A stretch of 16,480 bases of DNA from an uncultured Pseudomonadota bacterium (lineage in GTDB: Bacteria; Pseudomonadota; Alphaproteobacteria; RF32; CAG-239): contig CADBMG010000003.1 in the NCBI GenBank assembly GCA_902795745.1, positions 1 through 16,480 of the forward strand. The letters run 5' to 3'. The translations under genes were made by a program, and so were the position numbers. The notes under the pieces were generated by a model that saw only the letters and a program-made list of their open reading frames with translations, made no database searches and was not told where the DNA came from. Below are positions 14,781 to 16,480 of the stretch, piece after piece. Positions within the stretch are counted from its first letter, which is position 1. Every line of letters begins with the position of its first letter.

Positions 14781-16127
14781 GTGCTTACACTGGCAATTAT
14801 CGGTAGACCGAATGTCGGAAAATCGACATTATTTAATCGTTTGGTTGGTAAAAAACTGGCAATCGTTCACGACCAACCAGGTGTAACGCGTGACCGTAAA
14901 ATGGCTCCGGCCAAACTTAAAGACATTGAATTAACGGTTATTGACACTGCCGGATACGAATATTCGACCACCGATAACATGGAACAAAGAATGTGGAAGC
15001 AAACACAAATGGCAATTAATGATGCTGATGTTTGCTTGTTTATGTTTGATGCACGTGCAGGTTTGCAACCTTATGACGAATTTTTTGCCGATTTGGTACG
15101 TAAGACCCAAAAGCCGGTTATTTTATTGGCCAATAAGTGTGAAGGAAAAAAGCACGAAGATGCTATTCATGAAGCATATAAACTCGGTTTAGGACAACCT
15201 ATTCCTTTTTCCGCTGAACACGGTATCGGATTCGATGATTTATATATGGAACTGCTGCCGCTTGCTGAACAAAAGCAAAAAGAGCAAGAAAAACAAGAAG
15301 AAGAAGAAGAAAATGACGAAAAACCGATACAAATTGCTTTTGTCGGTCGCCCTAATGTCGGAAAATCGACATTAGTTAATGCTTTGCTGGGTCATGAGAG
15401 AATGTTAACCGGACCGGAAGCCGGTATGACAAGAGATGCAATAACTACCGAATGGCAATGGCAAGGTCAGCGTTTTAAATTGGTTGATACTGCCGGTCTT
15501 CGTAAACAGGCAAAAGTAGTTAATTCGCTGGAAAAAATGTCGGTAGAAAGTACAATTTATGCTGCAAATATGGCACAAGTAGTGGTTTTAGTATTAGATG
15601 CTGATGCCGTATTGGATAAACAGGATTTAACTATTGCGCGCAAAACCGTAGATGAAGGGCGCGCTTTGGTTATAGCTGTTAATAAATGGGATATTGCCAA
15701 GCGTAAAGAATCTCTTGATAAACTTAATTACAAATTGGAAACATCATTAACACAAATTGCAGGCGTGCCAACCGTAACAATTTCTGCATTGAAAAAGGAA
15801 GGCTTGGATAAACTGATGCGAGCTGTACAAAAAGTTTATAAGCGTTGGAACATGCGCATTCCTACCGCTCCGCTGAACAAGTGGTTTGCCGATGTGCAAG
15901 AGCAAAATCCGGCTCCGTTAGGTAAAAACAAACGTCGTATCAAACTAAAATACGTAACTCAGGCCAAAACCCGACCTCCTTCATTTTTTATTTTTTCCAG
16001 TAATCCGGAAGGGTTGCCGGAATCGTATTTACGCTATTTGACCAACAGTCTGCGCCAAACTTTTGATTTAGGCGGTGTTCCGCTTAGGATAACCGTGCGC
16101 AAAGGCAACAATCCGTATGTAAAATAA
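14781..16127 (+). CDS. der: Ribosome-assembly GTPase Der (EngA)
   Basis: Der is the double-Era-like GTPase needed for maturation of the 50S subunit. The 448-aa protein shows two G domains and a C-terminal KH-like domain (about 355-448, ending NNPYVK). Domain 1 has GRPNVGKST (8-16), DTAG (55-58) and NKCE (118-121). Domain 2 has GRPNVGKST (189-197), DTAG (236-239), NKWD (301-304) and SAL (335-337). The Glu in place of Asp in NKCE occurs in Der proteins of related bacteria and need not mean loss of function. A Gln/Glu-rich linker (about 163-180) joins the domains. The start is GTG, set by AGGAG formed across the bamB TAG stop, 10 bp after that gene. The two P-loops share a 21-base identical stretch. 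Confidence 0.96.
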   Translation: MLTLAIIGRPNVGKSTLFNRLVGKKLAIVHDQPGVTRDRKMAPAKLKDIELTVIDTAGYEYSTTDNMEQRMWKQTQMAINDADVCLFMFDARAGLQPYDEFFADLVRKTQKPVILLANKCEGKKHEDAIHEAYKLGLGQPIPFSAEHGIGFDDLYMELLPLAEQKQKEQEKQEEEEENDEKPIQIAFVGRPNVGKSTLVNALLGHERMLTGPEAGMTRDAITTEWQWQGQRFKLVDTAGLRKQAKVVNSLEKMSVESTIYAANMAQVVVLVLDADAVLDKQDLTIARKTVDEGRALVIAVNKWDIAKRKESLDKLNYKLETSLTQIAGVPTVTISALKKEGLDKLMRAVQKVYKRWNMRIPTAPLNKWFADVQEQNPAPLGKNKRRIKLKYVTQAKTRPPSFFIFSSNPEGLPESYLRYLTNSLRQTFDLGGVPLRITVRKGNNPYVK

Positions 16128-16312
16128 AGATAACTCAGGTATTCGAGCAATCTTCCGTTTTTCAAAAATCTAAGTTAAAAATTACCCAACAATTTCTAAT
16201 TCGTCAAACTATGAATTATTGTTTAGGGTATCAATACTTCCTTTCCTTGCCGAGATTGCCTTGCTTTTGCCAACAATGGCGCGTTCATTTATTTTTCTTT
16301 ATAAAAAATATC
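16128..16312. other. Intergenic region after der, no gene seen
   Basis: No frame of note exists here on either strand. An imperfect hairpin (TAATTC at 16197-16202 with GAATTA at 16213-16218, extended by AACAA/TTGTT) is visible, but it lacks a T-run, so a der terminator cannot be assigned with confidence. Confidence 0.5.
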
Positions 16313-16341
16313 TTGACAAATATTTTGATTTTTGTTAAATT
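16313..16341 (+). promoter_or_regulatory. Strong sigma-70-type promoter at the right edge
   Basis: A perfect TTGACA (16313-16318) is followed after 17 bp by TAAATT (16336-16341), preceded by TG in the extended -10 position (TGTTAAATT). The same TTGACA and 17-bp spacing drive the tRNA gene in this window. The expected start is near 16348, leading into the structured sequence that follows. Confidence 0.7.
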
Positions 16342-16347
16342 GTAGTT

Positions 16348-16480
16348 AAGCAAGGTGAAAAGACTTGCCCGAGGTGTGGAAACCTCTTTATGTGCGTTGA
16401 TGCAAAACGTTAATTTTGCAAGTCCGGTGATTATCTCTATATGATGATCGGTGGGCGGCAAAATAAGCCGTTTTACATAG
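16348..16480 (+). ncRNA. Structured RNA leader or small RNA, runs off the right edge
   Basis: No coding frame with a ribosome site is seen. GC content rises above the flanking DNA and several nested hairpins can be drawn. GACTTGC (16362-16368) pairs with GCAAGTC (16418-16424), enclosing GAGGT/ACCTC (16371-16375 with 16382-16386) and GCAAAA/TTTTGC (16402-16407 with 16414-16419; its right end competes with the outer stem for GC). Further on, CCG...ATTATC pairs with GATGAT...CGG, and a CGGC/GCCG hairpin (16456-16470) is followed by TTTT. This fits either a free-standing small RNA with a weak terminator or a 5' leader with attenuation. The order of motifs loosely recalls ribosomal protein L10 leaders, but I cannot confirm that. 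Confidence 0.45.

Noticed and set aside
14781..16127. NKCE in place of NKxD in the first Der G domain as a sign of a dead GTPase
   Set aside because: The same Glu variant is found in Der proteins of other bacteria, and all other G motifs are intact.

Overview
The window is AT-rich, with intergenic regions down to roughly 14% GC by hand count. It reads as a slice of a streamlined alphaproteobacterial chromosome. Three things suggest this: a SPOR-protein/nagZ cluster, which in many alphaproteobacteria sits beside scpAB and tat genes; the yfgM-like/bamB/der run, conserved across Proteobacteria; and the low GC with tight, overlapping genes typical of host- or gut-associated lineages. The lineage is inferred from gene content, not from a marker phylogeny. 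There is no prophage, insertion sequence, CRISPR array or defence island.

Layout, left to right. (1) Bases 1-93 may be the last 30 codons of a gene entering from the left. They are followed by about 400 bp of extremely AT-rich non-coding DNA and a hairpin terminator. (2) A minus-strand cell-envelope operon runs SPOR-domain membrane protein -> nagZ (peptidoglycan recycling) -> a short TatA-like membrane protein whose start overlaps the end of nagZ. (3) Divergently on the plus strand, xthA (exonuclease III) overlaps by one base a secreted S41 (Ctp-type) protease that seems to lack a PDZ domain. (4) The 285-bp gap after that protease holds a compositionally distinct block and, just before the next gene, a perfect 24-bp palindrome containing the 16-bp parS sequence TGTTTCACGTGAAACA, the ParB-binding chromosome-partition site. 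(5) An orphan D12-class adenine DNA methyltransferase lies on the minus strand. (6) A tRNA-Thr(TGT) gene follows, with its own consensus promoter and a UUCG-loop terminator. (7) A minus-strand operon runs membrane PAS-GGDEF diguanylate cyclase -> TrmA/RlmC/RlmD-family RNA m5U methyltransferase -> transketolase (9-bp gap, then 14-bp overlap). (8) On the plus strand come a four-helix membrane protein with a duplicated architecture, then the outer-membrane-assembly and ribosome-assembly operon yfgM-like -> bamB -> der. (9) The last 170 bp hold a strong promoter followed by a structured RNA leader or small RNA that runs off the right edge.

Most genes are housekeeping: envelope maintenance, DNA repair, central carbon metabolism, ribosome maturation. 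The parts most worth a second look are the parS site beside an orphan DNA methyltransferase, the structured RNA at the right edge, the PDZ-less S41 protease, and the unrecognised duplicated membrane protein. I found no clear new multi-gene system.
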